Shown: positions 1 to 8,580 of the stretch, in pieces
Layout of the letters: the number at the start of each line of letters is the position of its first letter
Position numbering within the stretch: the first letter of the stretch is position 1
Source of the DNA: JALOTE01 sp031422195
GTDB lineage: Bacteria; Pseudomonadota; Alphaproteobacteria; Rhizobiales; Rhizobiaceae
DNA length: 64,000 bases
Direction of reading: 5' to 3'
Assembly (NCBI GenBank): GCA_031422195.1
Contig: JANOPZ010000048.1
Span: 1 to 64,000 of the forward strand
Program-made: the position numbers and the translations under genes
Notes under the pieces: generated by a model
The model's input: only the letters and a program-made list of their open reading frames with translations
Database searches by the model: none
Told to the model about the DNA's origin: nothing

Positions 1-1511
1 ACGCTGAAATCGCCAAACTCAACGATGCCATGGGCGCGGCTTTCGACATTAAATTCGTGTTCAACAAATGGACGCTTGGCGACGCGTTTTGCAAAGGCAC
101 GCTCGGCCTCAACGATGACCAGATGGATGATATTTCATTCGATCTCCTCAAAACCATTGGCTTTAGCAAAGCCGACATCGAGGCGGCCAACGTGCATGTT
201 TGCGGCGCGATGACGCTTGAAGGCGCACCGCACCTTAAAACCACGCATTACCCGGTGTTTGATTGCGCCAATCCGTGCGGCAAAGTCGGCAAACGCTATT
301 TGTCGGTTGAAAGCCACATCCACATGATGGCGGCGGCGCAGCCCTTTATCTCGGGTGCGATTTCCAAAACCATCAATATGCCAAACGAAGCTACGGTTGA
401 AGATTGCAAGCAATCCTACATGCTGTCTTGGAAACTGGCGCTGAAAGCCAATGCGCTTTACCGCGATGGCTCGAAGCTGTCACAACCGCTTAACGCCTCC
501 CTCGTTGAAGATGATGATAGCGACGAAGACCAGATCGAAGCCTTGATGAACGCGCCAGCGGGCGTGCAAGCCGTGCAAATCACCGAGCGCATTATTGAGC
601 GTGTGGTGGAGCGTGTCAGCCGCGAGCGTGAAAAACTGCCGACCCGCCGCAAAGGCTACACCCAGAAAGCCATCGTCGGCGGACATAAAGTGTATCTTCG
701 CACCGGCGAATATAATGATGGCCGCCTTGGCGAGATTTTCATCGATATGCATAAAGAGGGTGCAGCGTTTCGTGCCATGATGAACAATTTTGCCATCGCG
801 ATTTCGCTCGGCATGCAATATGGCGTGCCACTCGATGAATATGTTGAGGCCTTTACCTTCACCCGCTTTGAACCGGCGGGCATGGTGCAGGGCAATGATG
901 CGATTAAAAACGCAACATCAATCCTTGATTACGTGTTCCGCGAACTCGCGATTTCTTACATTGGCCGCCACGATTTGGGCCATGTTGACACCAGCGATTT
1001 TTCCAACACCTCGCTTGGCAAAGGCGTCACCGAAGGCAACTCAACGGTGGTTTCATCCGGCCTGACACGCGGCGCAAAACTGGCGGTTGTATCGGGGCGC
1101 AGTACATCGGCTGAACCTGCAGGCAAAGCCGTTGGCAATGCGCCAACGGCTTCCGCGGCAACCGTAACCGCATTGCGTTCAGTTTCAACCGGCGCTGCTA
1201 CCGCCAAGAAACCCGCTGTACTCGATTTGCAAGCGGCCATCACCGCCTCCAACGAACCCGCCGCTTTCCGCCGCGAATACGAGGAAGCCGCAGCCGCGTT
1301 TGAGGAAGAGTCAGCGACCCAAGCTTTGTTCACCGACGAGGCCGAGCTCGACACCCTGAAAGCCAAAGCCGAAGCCTCAAAACTCCGCGCCCGCTCGATG
1401 TTGCAGGGTTACACCGGCGATGAATGCAGCGAATGCGGGAATTTCACGATGGTAAGGAATGGCACGTGTTTGAAGTGCGATACTTGTGGAAGCACGAGCG
1501 GGTGTAGTTGA
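1..1511 (+). CDS. nrdJ: Vitamin B12-dependent (class II) ribonucleotide reductase, C-terminal part
   Basis: This is the last ~503 residues of a protein whose start lies before the window; the frame is open from base 3 to the TGA at 1509-1511. Class II reductases convert ribonucleotides to deoxyribonucleotides using adenosylcobalamin in the cytoplasm. The visible part covers the end of the catalytic barrel (segment beginning AEIAKLNDAMGAAFDIKF), a linker, a TSCPD-type domain around KVYLRTGEYNDGRLGEIFID, a low-complexity Ala/Thr-rich linker, and a Cys-rich tail with CSECG, CLKC and CGSTSGC motifs, expected to act as a zinc ribbon or redox shuttle. No terminator hairpin follows. It is probably monocistronic, since the next gene has different base composition. 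Confidence 0.95.
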   Translation, partial: AEIAKLNDAMGAAFDIKFVFNKWTLGDAFCKGTLGLNDDQMDDISFDLLKTIGFSKADIEAANVHVCGAMTLEGAPHLKTTHYPVFDCANPCGKVGKRYLSVESHIHMMAAAQPFISGAISKTINMPNEATVEDCKQSYMLSWKLALKANALYRDGSKLSQPLNASLVEDDDSDEDQIEALMNAPAGVQAVQITERIIERVVERVSREREKLPTRRKGYTQKAIVGGHKVYLRTGEYNDGRLGEIFIDMHKEGAAFRAMMNNFAIAISLGMQYGVPLDEYVEAFTFTRFEPAGMVQGNDAIKNATSILDYVFRELAISYIGRHDLGHVDTSDFSNTSLGKGVTEGNSTVVSSGLTRGAKLAVVSGRSTSAEPAGKAVGNAPTASAATVTALRSVSTGAATAKKPAVLDLQAAITASNEPAAFRREYEEAAAAFEEESATQALFTDEAELDTLKAKAEASKLRARSMLQGYTGDECSECGNFTMVRNGTCLKCDTCGSTSGCS

Positions 1512-1597
1512 GGGGATCACTACATCAATTATCGGGTAGAAAATGAAACCTTTGGTCTGAGAACAGTGTCAGGCCAAGGGTATATTGCGGACAAATA

Positions 1598-2371
1598 ATG
1601 ATCAAAAAGCTTGCAAAAAAAGAAATCTCTAGGACTCCACCTGTTTCGGTTCGCCGAAAACTCCGAGCCGAAGTCAACTTTGGATGCCCATTATGTGGTT
1701 CGCCTCATTTGGAGTATCACCATTTCGACCCGCCTTTCGCACGGAATAACCACCATAATCCTGATGGTATGATCGCTTTATGCGCCACGCACCATGCTCA
1801 AGCGGACGGTTTCTCCATCGAACAAATGAGGGAATTTAAGAAAACGCGCCAAAATAGCGTAGAAAGTACTTTTAACTGGCGACGAAAGCACACTGTTTTC
1901 GTTTGTGGAGGAAGTTATGCATATCAATGTAATGTGATGCTTTATGTACGTGGGGTGAATATTTTATATTTCGAAAAAGATGAGAATGGCTTTGATACAC
2001 TGTCTTTAAATGTATTTGACACTCAAGGTGATCCTCTTTTTATTATGAAAAAGAATGATTGGATCTCAAAGACAAATGTTGATGATATCGTTGCTCCGCC
2101 TAAAGCAAATAAAATTCACCTTCTGTCATACCTTAATAGAATTGAAATTGATATAGATTTCAAAGACAGAGCAAAATTAGATGCAAGCGAACTTGATGTT
2201 TGCACAAAATTCAAAATTCCAAACGGGGATAACGTAGTATTCTGTTATTTTCGTGGCGAGATTAGATATCCCTTACCAGTTTCATTTAAATCAAGTAGCA
2301 TTTCTTGTGGTGGACTAATCCTACGTGGCGGTTATCATAAAAATTCACAGTATTGTATATACCTATTATGA
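1598..2371 (+). CDS. HNH endonuclease-like protein
   Basis: 257 residues. The N-terminal third carries a zinc-binding HNH-type motif: CPLCG near residue 29, YHHFDPP near residue 40, then HHNPDGMIALCATHH near residues 52-66, where the Cys/His pairs would hold a structural zinc and the His residues a catalytic metal. The C-terminal two thirds are not recognised. The gene is clearly more AT-rich than its neighbours, with AAA/TTT-rich codons, which suggests recent acquisition. It stands alone after nrdJ with no strong Shine-Dalgarno before the ATG. It could be a homing, restriction or phage-type nuclease; no partner gene allows a choice. Confidence 0.75.
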   Translation: MIKKLAKKEISRTPPVSVRRKLRAEVNFGCPLCGSPHLEYHHFDPPFARNNHHNPDGMIALCATHHAQADGFSIEQMREFKKTRQNSVESTFNWRRKHTVFVCGGSYAYQCNVMLYVRGVNILYFEKDENGFDTLSLNVFDTQGDPLFIMKKNDWISKTNVDDIVAPPKANKIHLLSYLNRIEIDIDFKDRAKLDASELDVCTKFKIPNGDNVVFCYFRGEIRYPLPVSFKSSSISCGGLILRGGYHKNSQYCIYLL

Positions 2372-2461
2372 AAACGGTTGAATTCCTCACTTTAATACTA
2401 ACAGTGATATTCATAATTAAACCTAACACTGCCTTCGTTAGCTCATAATCACTTCGCCAAC

Positions 2462-2891
2462 CCGTCATCGAATTACGGTGACAGTGCACTTAACTGCAAT
2501 CTTCAGCCATCATCCCCGGGACAAGCCCGACGATGACAGTGGGTATAATTGAAAATGCAATGAAACCAAAACATCAACTCAACTTTGAGCAGCGATGTTT
2601 CAGAATTTCGCCCGATCTCTCAACCGTCATCCTTGGCCTTCGCCCGGGGGCCAGCTTTTTTTCGACATTTTGCGAATGGCCAAAAGCTAGATCCTCGCAT
2701 TCGCGAGGATGACGGTGGGTTTAAATTAAACCGCAGTGGAACCGAAAATATCACCTCCACTTCGAGCAGCGATGTTTCCTGATTTCGCACAATCTCTCAC
2801 CCGTCATCCTCGTGCTTGTCCTGGGGGTCCAGCTTCCTTGCTGTAGGTCTGAAGATAAAAAGCTGGATTGCCGCCTGCGCGGGAATGACGG
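2462..2891. repeat. Cluster of CGTCATCC...GGATGACGG palindromic repeat modules
   Basis: The long gene-free stretch between the HNH gene and the patatin gene (about 2372-3264) is filled with repeats. At least four modules begin with CGTCATC or CATCATCC and end with GATGACRGTGGG or GGGAATGACGG, at about 2462-2485, 2508-2541, 2625-2718 and 2802-2891. Each is an imperfect inverted repeat with cores such as CTGGATTGCCGCCTGCGCGG. Such intergenic elements are common in proteobacterial chromosomes and are non-coding. Short open frames across them have no protein-like character. Confidence 0.8.
2531..2810 (+). repeat. Degenerate ~177-bp tandem duplication
   Basis: The segments at about 2531-2633 and 2708-2810 are alignable in the same orientation. 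Both run from GATGACRGTGGGTWTAA through CTTYGAGCAGCGATGTTTC to CTCAACCGTCATCCT or CTCACCCGTCATCCT, offset by 177 bp. The copies have diverged by point changes and small indels, so the duplication is not recent. The shared block includes the 5' arm of the CGTCATCC palindromic element. Confidence 0.75.
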
Positions 2892-2915
2892 TAATAAAAG
2901 AACGCTGGCCAAAAT

Positions 2916-3021
2916 CCTTCATGGTGAGGGCGAGCAAAGTGCGTGGACTCGAACCACGAAGGATTTGGCACAGATTGCGGGGCGTCCTTCGAGACGCGCT
3001 GCGCGCTCCTCAGGATGAAGG
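2916..3021. repeat. Intergenic palindromic repeat with CCTTCATGGTGAGG / CCTCAGGATGAAGG ends
   Basis: The element starts with CCTTCATGGTGAGG at 2916-2929 and ends with the near reverse complement CCTCAGGATGAAGG at 3008-3021. Between them lie GTGGACTCGAACCACGAAGG and CGTCCTTCGAGACGCGCTGC. This wording is typical of a repeat family scattered through Rhizobiales genomes. It is a separate family from the CGTCATCC modules next to it. Confidence 0.7.
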
Positions 3022-3063
3022 CTGAGTTTTGTGCCAAGTGGATTTCCGGATGATGGCTTGATT

Positions 3064-3169
3064 TACCAAGCGGATGTGCGGCCTTCACTTTAGGGGTGGT
3101 CGTGAACTTCTCTTGAACCCGAACTTGTCCCGCACCCAAGTTGACGTTTCTCCAAGTGCTGCACTTCAA
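3064..3169 (-). pseudogene. Possible remnant of a tyrosine recombinase (integrase)
   Basis: Read on the minus strand, this stretch encodes about 35 residues containing TWRNVNLGAGQVRVQEKFT followed by PKVKAAHPLG. That spacing resembles the W-x-D-V-D-L-x-x-G-x-x-R-V...K-x-K segment in the catalytic domain of phage-type integrases. Upstream and downstream the frame runs into repeat sequence, with no catalytic Arg/His/Tyr visible. If correct, it is a decayed fragment left by a mobile element in the same gap as the AT-rich HNH gene. The match is short and could be chance. Confidence 0.3.
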
Positions 3170-3264
3170 GCTTAAGATGGCTGATCGCCGTCATTTCAAA
3201 TTGATTCAAACTTTATCCTTTGGTGATGGTTTGATGGCAGAATTCTCGGCAAGGGGAATTTGCC

Positions 3265-4182
3265 ATGCTCGACCGCCAGAGTTTTCACCATTCAGGTAAA
3301 GCACCGCAGCGCACAATTGCGTTGGCGCTTGGTGGCGGTGCGGCGCGTGGATGGGCGCATATTGGTGTTTTGCGCGCGCTAGATGAAGTTGGCATTAAGG
3401 TGGACATGATCGCTGGCACGTCGATTGGCGCGTTGGTCGGCGGGTGCTATCTGGCAGGGCGGCTTGATGAGCTGGAAAGCTTTGCCCGTAGCCTCAACCA
3501 TCGCCGCATTTTCGGTTTGATGGATTGGCGTATTCGCGGTGACGGGCTGCTTGGCGGTCACCGGCTGCATGACCGGATGATGAAATATCTGGCGGGCGTG
3601 CGTATTGAAGACTTGCCTGCAACGTTTGTGGCGACCGCAACCGAAATTGTTACCGGCCATGAAATATTAATCAACAAAGGCAGCCTCGTTACCGCCATGC
3701 GCGCGTCATATGCGCTGCCCGGTGTGTTTGAGCCGGTAGAGTGCAACGGCCGCATTTTGGTCGATGGTGCGCTGGTGAACCCCGTTCCGGTTTCGATTTG
3801 CCGGATGCATGAGCGGCGCAGCGTTGTGGCTGTCAATCTGAATTATGATTTGTTTGGCCGCGCCGCAGTGCTGCAACACAGCGCCGAAGACCCTGATGCT
3901 GAGACCGAATATGCAGGCATAAAATTGCGCAAAACCGATGGCAACCGAATTGGTATTACCGGCGTCATGGTTGAGGCGTTCAACATCATTCAAGACCGTA
4001 TTGCCCGCGCGCGTATGGCGGGCGATCCGCCAGACTTATCCATCCAGCCAAAGTTGGGTCACATTGGTTTGACCGACTTTCATAAAGCAAAAGACGCCAT
4101 TGAAATTGGCTATCAGGCCACGATGGCGCGCACCAGCGAACTGGAGCGGATGATGGATGCAACCGAGCAGCTGTGGCGGTAA
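3265..4182 (+). CDS. Patatin-like phospholipase / RssA-type esterase
   Basis: 305 residues. Members of this family hydrolyse acyl esters of lipids with a Ser-Asp dyad. The oxyanion-hole glycine stretch LALGGGAARGWAHIGVL lies near residues 20-36, the nucleophile serine is in GTSIGAL near residue 52, and the partner aspartate is in VDGALVNPVPV near residue 168. No signal peptide or membrane segment is seen, so a cytoplasmic or peripheral membrane location is expected. The ATG at 3265 follows AAGGGGAATTTGCC, an acceptable ribosome-binding site. It ends 1 bp before the convergent CBS gene. Its substrate cannot be told from the sequence. Confidence 0.9.
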   Translation: MLDRQSFHHSGKAPQRTIALALGGGAARGWAHIGVLRALDEVGIKVDMIAGTSIGALVGGCYLAGRLDELESFARSLNHRRIFGLMDWRIRGDGLLGGHRLHDRMMKYLAGVRIEDLPATFVATATEIVTGHEILINKGSLVTAMRASYALPGVFEPVECNGRILVDGALVNPVPVSICRMHERRSVVAVNLNYDLFGRAAVLQHSAEDPDAETEYAGIKLRKTDGNRIGITGVMVEAFNIIQDRIARARMAGDPPDLSIQPKLGHIGLTDFHKAKDAIEIGYQATMARTSELERMMDATEQLWR

Positions 4183-4183
4183 C

Positions 4184-4615
4184 CTAAGCCATTGAAATAT
4201 ATGTACGAATGTCTTCAGCCTCACGCTGAACATCTTCAATGCGCTTTTTCACCACATCACCAATCGAGATAATACCAGCAAGTTTGCCGTTCTTTTCTAC
4301 GGGCAAATGGCGGAACCGACCACGGGTCATCCGCGCCATAACGGTTTCTATGGTTTCATCTTCTCGGCACGTTTGCACTTTAGCTGTCATCGCTGTGTTT
4401 ATGGGCTTTTCTAAGCAAGTGGCGCCTAGTTTTGAAATTTGCCGCACGACATCGCGTTCAGACAATATACCCTTGATATGGCCCAACTCATCGGTGACTA
4501 CGATAGCGCCAATGCGTTTTTCACCCAGAATAGCAATCGCCGATTCAATAGTTGCGTCAGCCCTGACCGTGTAAACTTCACGGCCCTTGTTTTCAATAAT
4601 TGCCTTAACAGTCAT
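4184..4615 (-). CDS. CBS-domain pair protein
   Basis: 143 residues from the ATG at 4615, chosen because GGGAGG sits 8 bases upstream; an ATG 15 bases further upstream overlaps that site. The protein is essentially two CBS motifs: residues ~10-65 (ending RIGAIVVTDELGHIKGILSERDVVR) and ~75-135 (ending GRFRHLPVEKNGKLAGIISIGDVVK). Such stand-alone Bateman modules bind adenine nucleotides and act as sensors or regulators of partner proteins. No fused catalytic domain is present. The gene follows the rhomboid gene on the same strand with a gap of ~70 bp and is convergent with the patatin-like gene. Confidence 0.9.
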   Translation of the reverse strand: MTVKAIIENKGREVYTVRADATIESAIAILGEKRIGAIVVTDELGHIKGILSERDVVRQISKLGATCLEKPINTAMTAKVQTCREDETIETVMARMTRGRFRHLPVEKNGKLAGIISIGDVVKKRIEDVQREAEDIRTYISMA

Positions 4616-4687
4616 CGCTCTACCTCCCATGGCACGCTATGGTCGGTAACAATGCTGCGCCTCAAGCGCCAGAAATGCAAGAATGGA

Positions 4688-5380
4688 TTAACGTTTTTGG
4701 GGGCCAGAAATATCAAACAAAGGCAGCAACAAAAGGCCGGCAATAAAGCCACCAATATGTGCTTCCCAGGCAATGTTGTCGCCACCAAAGTTGCTTATTG
4801 CGGGCAGGAAGTTAATGGCAAACCATATCAATATAAAGCTGATACTGGTGCGGTTTGTGAACGTTTCAAATACCGTAAGGCGACGGCCTGTAAAGCCGGT
4901 CTCCCCTCTCCCGCGAACCGAAAACCCGTAACGGGCTGCAGCGGCCGTAAAGCCGGAGACCGCACCCGAAGCGCCTATGAGTGGGTTTATGCTGTCATGG
5001 TGCAAAACAAGATGCAGTAAAGCCGCAGCAACTGCCGTAACAACAAAAAATGCTAAAAATCGGCTGGCCCCAATGCGCGCAGCAAGCGGTGCGCCAAAGA
5101 CTGCCAACCACATCGAATTAATGGCAAGATGCGCCCAAGAACCATGAAGAAAAGCATATGTTACCGGCGACGTTACAAGAGACCATACCGGCAACCCAAC
5201 CTCGCCCTGATAGGCCAGCGGGATAAACGCACCATAAGCGATGATATAGTTATTTTGCTCAGTATTGAGTATAAATTCACGAAATCCATGAATTCCGGCC
5301 ATTAAAGCAACCAGCAACAAAACAACCGGCGCAATGTTAAACGCCGGTTCAGATTTAGCGCCTTGCCTCACTTCACTCAT
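4688..5380 (-). CDS. Rhomboid-family intramembrane serine protease
   Basis: 230 residues with about six hydrophobic segments. Catalytic features are visible: HGSWAHLAINSMWL (the H-x-x-x-N element) near residue 80, GASGAVSGF with the nucleophile serine near residue 138, and the partner histidine in EAHIGGFIAGLLLLPLF near residue 209. Rhomboids cut membrane proteins within or next to transmembrane helices. The ATG overlaps the end of hflX (ATGAGTGA arrangement), so it is translationally coupled to that gene. The substrate is unknown. Confidence 0.92.
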   Translation of the reverse strand: MSEVRQGAKSEPAFNIAPVVLLLVALMAGIHGFREFILNTEQNNYIIAYGAFIPLAYQGEVGLPVWSLVTSPVTYAFLHGSWAHLAINSMWLAVFGAPLAARIGASRFLAFFVVTAVAAALLHLVLHHDSINPLIGASGAVSGFTAAAARYGFSVRGRGETGFTGRRLTVFETFTNRTSISFILIWFAINFLPAISNFGGDNIAWEAHIGGFIAGLLLLPLFDISGPQKR

Positions 5381-6758
5381 GGCGCACGCCAGGCAATCTT
5401 GCCAAGCGCTCTATGGCTTGTGCGTTTGCCTCAACCGCCAGCATCACAGAACCATCTTCGCGGTCTTCGCGTGCCGCCACATACGCTGAACCATAAATTT
5501 CTGGCAGCGCGCTTTGGCCGTGAATGCCAATCAGCAGATTATGGCGTTCCATACTGCCCGCAATCACTTCCTCTATGGCATCCAGCAACTCTGGCAGGCC
5601 TTCTCCTGTAAGAGCTGAAACCGCAAAAGGCGGGTTTGCGCCCGTTGCGCCTTTTTGCGCAATCATCAGCGCATCGCGGGCAACCTCGTCCATTTGGTCG
5701 ATTTTGTTCCAGACTTCGATGACCGGCACGGTGCCACCAACAATTTGCAAGCCGAGCTCGCTCAAAATGCGTTTCACATCAGCGGCTTGGGCTTGCGAAT
5801 CTTCGTTTGAAACATCGCGCACGTGCAAAACCAAATCAGCTTCCATGACCTCTTCCAAGGTCGCCCGAAACGCCGCAATCAAATGCGTTGGAAGTTCAGA
5901 GATGAAACCCACCGTATCTGAAATAATGGCAGGCGCACCGCGCGGCAGTTGTAATTTGCGAAGCGTCGGGTCGAGCGTGGCGAAAAGCATGTCTTCGGCC
6001 AAAACCTCAGCGCCGGTCAACCGGTTGAACAGCGTTGATTTACCGGCATTCGTATAGCCAACCAAAGCTACCACCGGATGCGGCAGTTTCTTGCGCCCTG
6101 CTCTGTGCAATGTGCGGGTCTGGCGCACTTTTTCAAGATCGCGCTTTAAGCTGTCTATCTTTTCCATGAGCAAGCGCCGGTCGGTTTCGATCTGGGTTTC
6201 GCCCGGGCCACCCAAAAAGCCTGCACCACCTCGTTGGCGCTCCAAGTGGGTCCATGAGCGCACAAGGCGGCCTTTTTGGTAGCTTAAATGCGCAAGCTCA
6301 ACCTGAAGTACGCCCTCCTTTGTGCGGGCACGGCGGCCAAAAATTTCCAAAATCAAACCAGTGCGGTCGAGCACTTTGACCTTCATTTCACGTTCGAGAT
6401 TGCGCTGTTGCACCGGCGTTAGCGGGTGGTCGACAATTAGCACTTCAATTTCAAGGTCTGCGATGATCTCGGCAATTTCAGCAACTTTACCGCTGCCCAG
6501 CAAGGTGCCCGCTTTTGGTATTTTCAGCGTAAAATGCTGGGCGTGAAGCACATCAAGGTCAATCGCCAGAGCAAGACCAACGGCTTCGCCCAGCCTGACA
6601 TCACCGCTGCGAACGATACGCTCAACCATCGTGTTATCGTCGCCAGCGGTGTTTGAAACTCTGGTCAGCATCGGCACAATCACGCCTGCACGCACACCAC
6701 GCCTGATACCGTCAGTTTTTGTCCCATCACTCAAATGGGTGATCGAAGAATTGTTCAA
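5373..6758 (-). CDS. hflX: GTPase HflX
   Basis: 461 residues; a ribosome-associated GTPase that splits stalled ribosomes, usually after heat stress. The N-terminal nucleotide-binding domain contains LLGSGKVAEI and VDHPLTPVQQRNLE, followed by the GxGETQ-type segment GGPGETQIETDRR. The G domain has G1 GYTNAGKST, G3 DTVGF and G4 NKID. The start is a TTG at 6758, supported by AGAAGG eight bases upstream and an in-frame stop further upstream. It lies 37 bp after hfq, the classic hfq-hflX pairing. Confidence 0.95.
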   Translation of the reverse strand: MNNSSITHLSDGTKTDGIRRGVRAGVIVPMLTRVSNTAGDDNTMVERIVRSGDVRLGEAVGLALAIDLDVLHAQHFTLKIPKAGTLLGSGKVAEIAEIIADLEIEVLIVDHPLTPVQQRNLEREMKVKVLDRTGLILEIFGRRARTKEGVLQVELAHLSYQKGRLVRSWTHLERQRGGAGFLGGPGETQIETDRRLLMEKIDSLKRDLEKVRQTRTLHRAGRKKLPHPVVALVGYTNAGKSTLFNRLTGAEVLAEDMLFATLDPTLRKLQLPRGAPAIISDTVGFISELPTHLIAAFRATLEEVMEADLVLHVRDVSNEDSQAQAADVKRILSELGLQIVGGTVPVIEVWNKIDQMDEVARDALMIAQKGATGANPPFAVSALTGEGLPELLDAIEEVIAGSMERHNLLIGIHGQSALPEIYGSAYVAAREDREDGSVMLAVEANAQAIERLARLPGVRHE

Positions 6759-6795
6759 AAATATAGCCTTCTTAAATGCAGCACGACGCTATGTC

Positions 6796-7041
6796 TTAGA
6801 TAGGTTCGCCTTCTTCGGAATCAAACATCGCAACAGGCCCGGCTGGCATAATTGTTGAGATTGCGTGCTTATAAACCAGCTGAACTTGTCCATCGCGCCG
6901 CAACAAAACACAAAAACTGTCAAATGATGTGACAACGCCAGTGAGTTTAACGCCGTTAACCAGAAAAATCGTCAGTGAAATACGGTTTTTACGAACCGCG
7001 TTGAGAAATATATCCTGCAAATTATGTGCGCGTTCTGCCAT
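6796..7041 (-). CDS. hfq: RNA chaperone Hfq
   Basis: 81 residues, the usual size for alphaproteobacterial Hfq. The Sm1 region (LQDIFLNAVRKNRISLTIFL, VNGVKLTGVVTSFDSFCVLL) and the Sm2 motif YKHAIST are intact. Hfq forms hexamers that bring small RNAs and mRNAs together and affects mRNA stability and translation. It sits between ntrX and hflX. A partner for the CCTCC stem-loop RNA near 46.4 kb could plausibly be this protein, though that is inference. Confidence 0.98.
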   Translation of the reverse strand: MAERAHNLQDIFLNAVRKNRISLTIFLVNGVKLTGVVTSFDSFCVLLRRDGQVQLVYKHAISTIMPAGPVAMFDSEEGEPI

Positions 7042-7214
7042 TTTATCGTGCCCTATTTTTTAAGACGTTTCTTATGGGTGCCCCGTATCGTTTTGATACA
7101 GGATTGCAGCATCGCAGGGATTTGGGCAACGTTCAATGGGTGCTAAGAAGGATATGTCGTTACTGCGCATAGGCGGCATGCGCTTCAAATAAATTTCCAC
7201 TTACAAATCGCCGC

Positions 7215-8576
7215 CTAAACCCCCAGTGATTTCAATTTTCTGTGTAAAGCGGAGCGTTCCATTCCCACAAACTCTGATGTGCGGGAAATGTTGCCGCCAA
7301 AGCGTTTGATTTGCGCGATGAGGTATTCCTTTTCAAAGGCTTCACGCGCCTCGCGCAGAGGCAGCGCCATGATGTGAGTATCGGTGTTGTTCGGCACTTT
7401 GGGCATCATATCGCCAATTTCGGCAGGCAACATGTCGGCTGTAATCATCGAGGCGTCTTCTTCATCGCGCGACAGGATCATCAGCCGCTCGATCGTGTTG
7501 CGCAATTGCCGAACATTGCCGGGCCAATCATGGGCTTGCAAAACCGCCATGGCATCATTGCCAATAGGCAGCGAGCGAAGCCCGCTTTGGTCGCCATATT
7601 GCTTCATGAAATGGTCAACCAGAAACGGAATATCTTCGCGGCGTTCAGCCAGTCCCGGCACTTCCACCGGAACGACCGCAAGGCGGTGGTAAAGATCATC
7701 TCGGAAGCGTCCGCGTTCAATCAGTGCTTCCACGTTTTGCGCGGTGGATGAAATAATCCGTACGTCAACTTTGACTTTCTGATTGCCCCCAACCCGCACA
7801 AATTGCTGTTCGGTTAAGACGCGCAAAATTTTGCCCTGAGTCTCACGTGGCATGTCAGCGATTTCGTCCAAATATAATGTGCCGCGATGCGCTTCTTCCA
7901 AAGCGCCAACTTTGCGCTCCCCGCTTAGAGATTCGGTTCCAAACAGTTCCACTTCCATGCGGTCGGGCGTCATAGAGGCAGCATTGATGATTACAAACGG
8001 CATTGATGCCCGCGCCGAAGCACAATGCAATGCGCGGGCAACCAACTCTTTGCCGGAACCCGATGGCCCCAAAATCATAACCCGGCTGTTGGTCGGCGCA
8101 ATTTTATCGATCGCAATGCGAAGCTGTTTTAGCGCATTGGATTTTCCAATAAACTCTGCAAGATCCCCGGAACGTTTTCTAAGCTCGCTCAGTTCACGGC
8201 GCATTTTAATGGTTTCAAGGGCACGTTCCGCCATTAAAACCAAGCGGTCGGCCTTGAACGGCTTTTCAATAAAATCATAGGCGCCGCGCTTTATAGCCGA
8301 TACGGCGGTTTCCACATTACCATGGCCAGAGATCATGACGACCGGCAAATTGGGATGCCGTTGTTTAATAACATCCAATAATTCGAGACCATCCAGCTTG
8401 GAACCCTGCATCCAAATATCAAGAAAAATCAGGCCCGGCACACGCAAGTTAATGGCCTCAAGCGCGCTATCAGAATCTTTAGCCACGCGGACTTCATTGC
8501 CTTCATCTTCCAAGATGCCTGCCACAAGTTCGCGAATATCGGCTTCATCATCAACGACGAGAATGTCGTTTGCCAT
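7215..8576 (-). CDS. ntrX: Nitrogen response regulator NtrX (sigma-54 activator family)
   Basis: 453 residues. Receiver domain residues 1-120 with DDEADIRE and phosphoacceptor Asp in FLDIWMQG; AAA+ domain with Walker A GPSGSGKE and Walker B LYLDEIADMP; C-terminal Fis-type helix ending in GMERSALHRKLKSLGV. The sigma-54 contact loop lacks a GAFTGA sequence (SLSGERKVGALEEA occupies its place), as usual for NtrX of this group, so it may not act as a classical sigma-54 activator. It pairs with the NtrY kinase encoded 4 bp upstream. Confidence 0.96.
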   Translation of the reverse strand: MANDILVVDDEADIRELVAGILEDEGNEVRVAKDSDSALEAINLRVPGLIFLDIWMQGSKLDGLELLDVIKQRHPNLPVVMISGHGNVETAVSAIKRGAYDFIEKPFKADRLVLMAERALETIKMRRELSELRKRSGDLAEFIGKSNALKQLRIAIDKIAPTNSRVMILGPSGSGKELVARALHCASARASMPFVIINAASMTPDRMEVELFGTESLSGERKVGALEEAHRGTLYLDEIADMPRETQGKILRVLTEQQFVRVGGNQKVKVDVRIISSTAQNVEALIERGRFRDDLYHRLAVVPVEVPGLAERREDIPFLVDHFMKQYGDQSGLRSLPIGNDAMAVLQAHDWPGNVRQLRNTIERLMILSRDEEDASMITADMLPAEIGDMMPKVPNNTDTHIMALPLREAREAFEKEYLIAQIKRFGGNISRTSEFVGMERSALHRKLKSLGV

Positions 8577-8580
8577 GGTG

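Noticed and set aside
2930..2965. tRNA T-arm-like text (GTGGACTCGAACCACG) in the repeat region
   Set aside because: No acceptor, D or anticodon arms fit around it; it belongs to a dispersed repeat.
4439..5020. 193-codon plus-strand open frame opposite the CBS and rhomboid genes
   Set aside because: It spans two well-supported minus-strand genes and has no recognisable motif.
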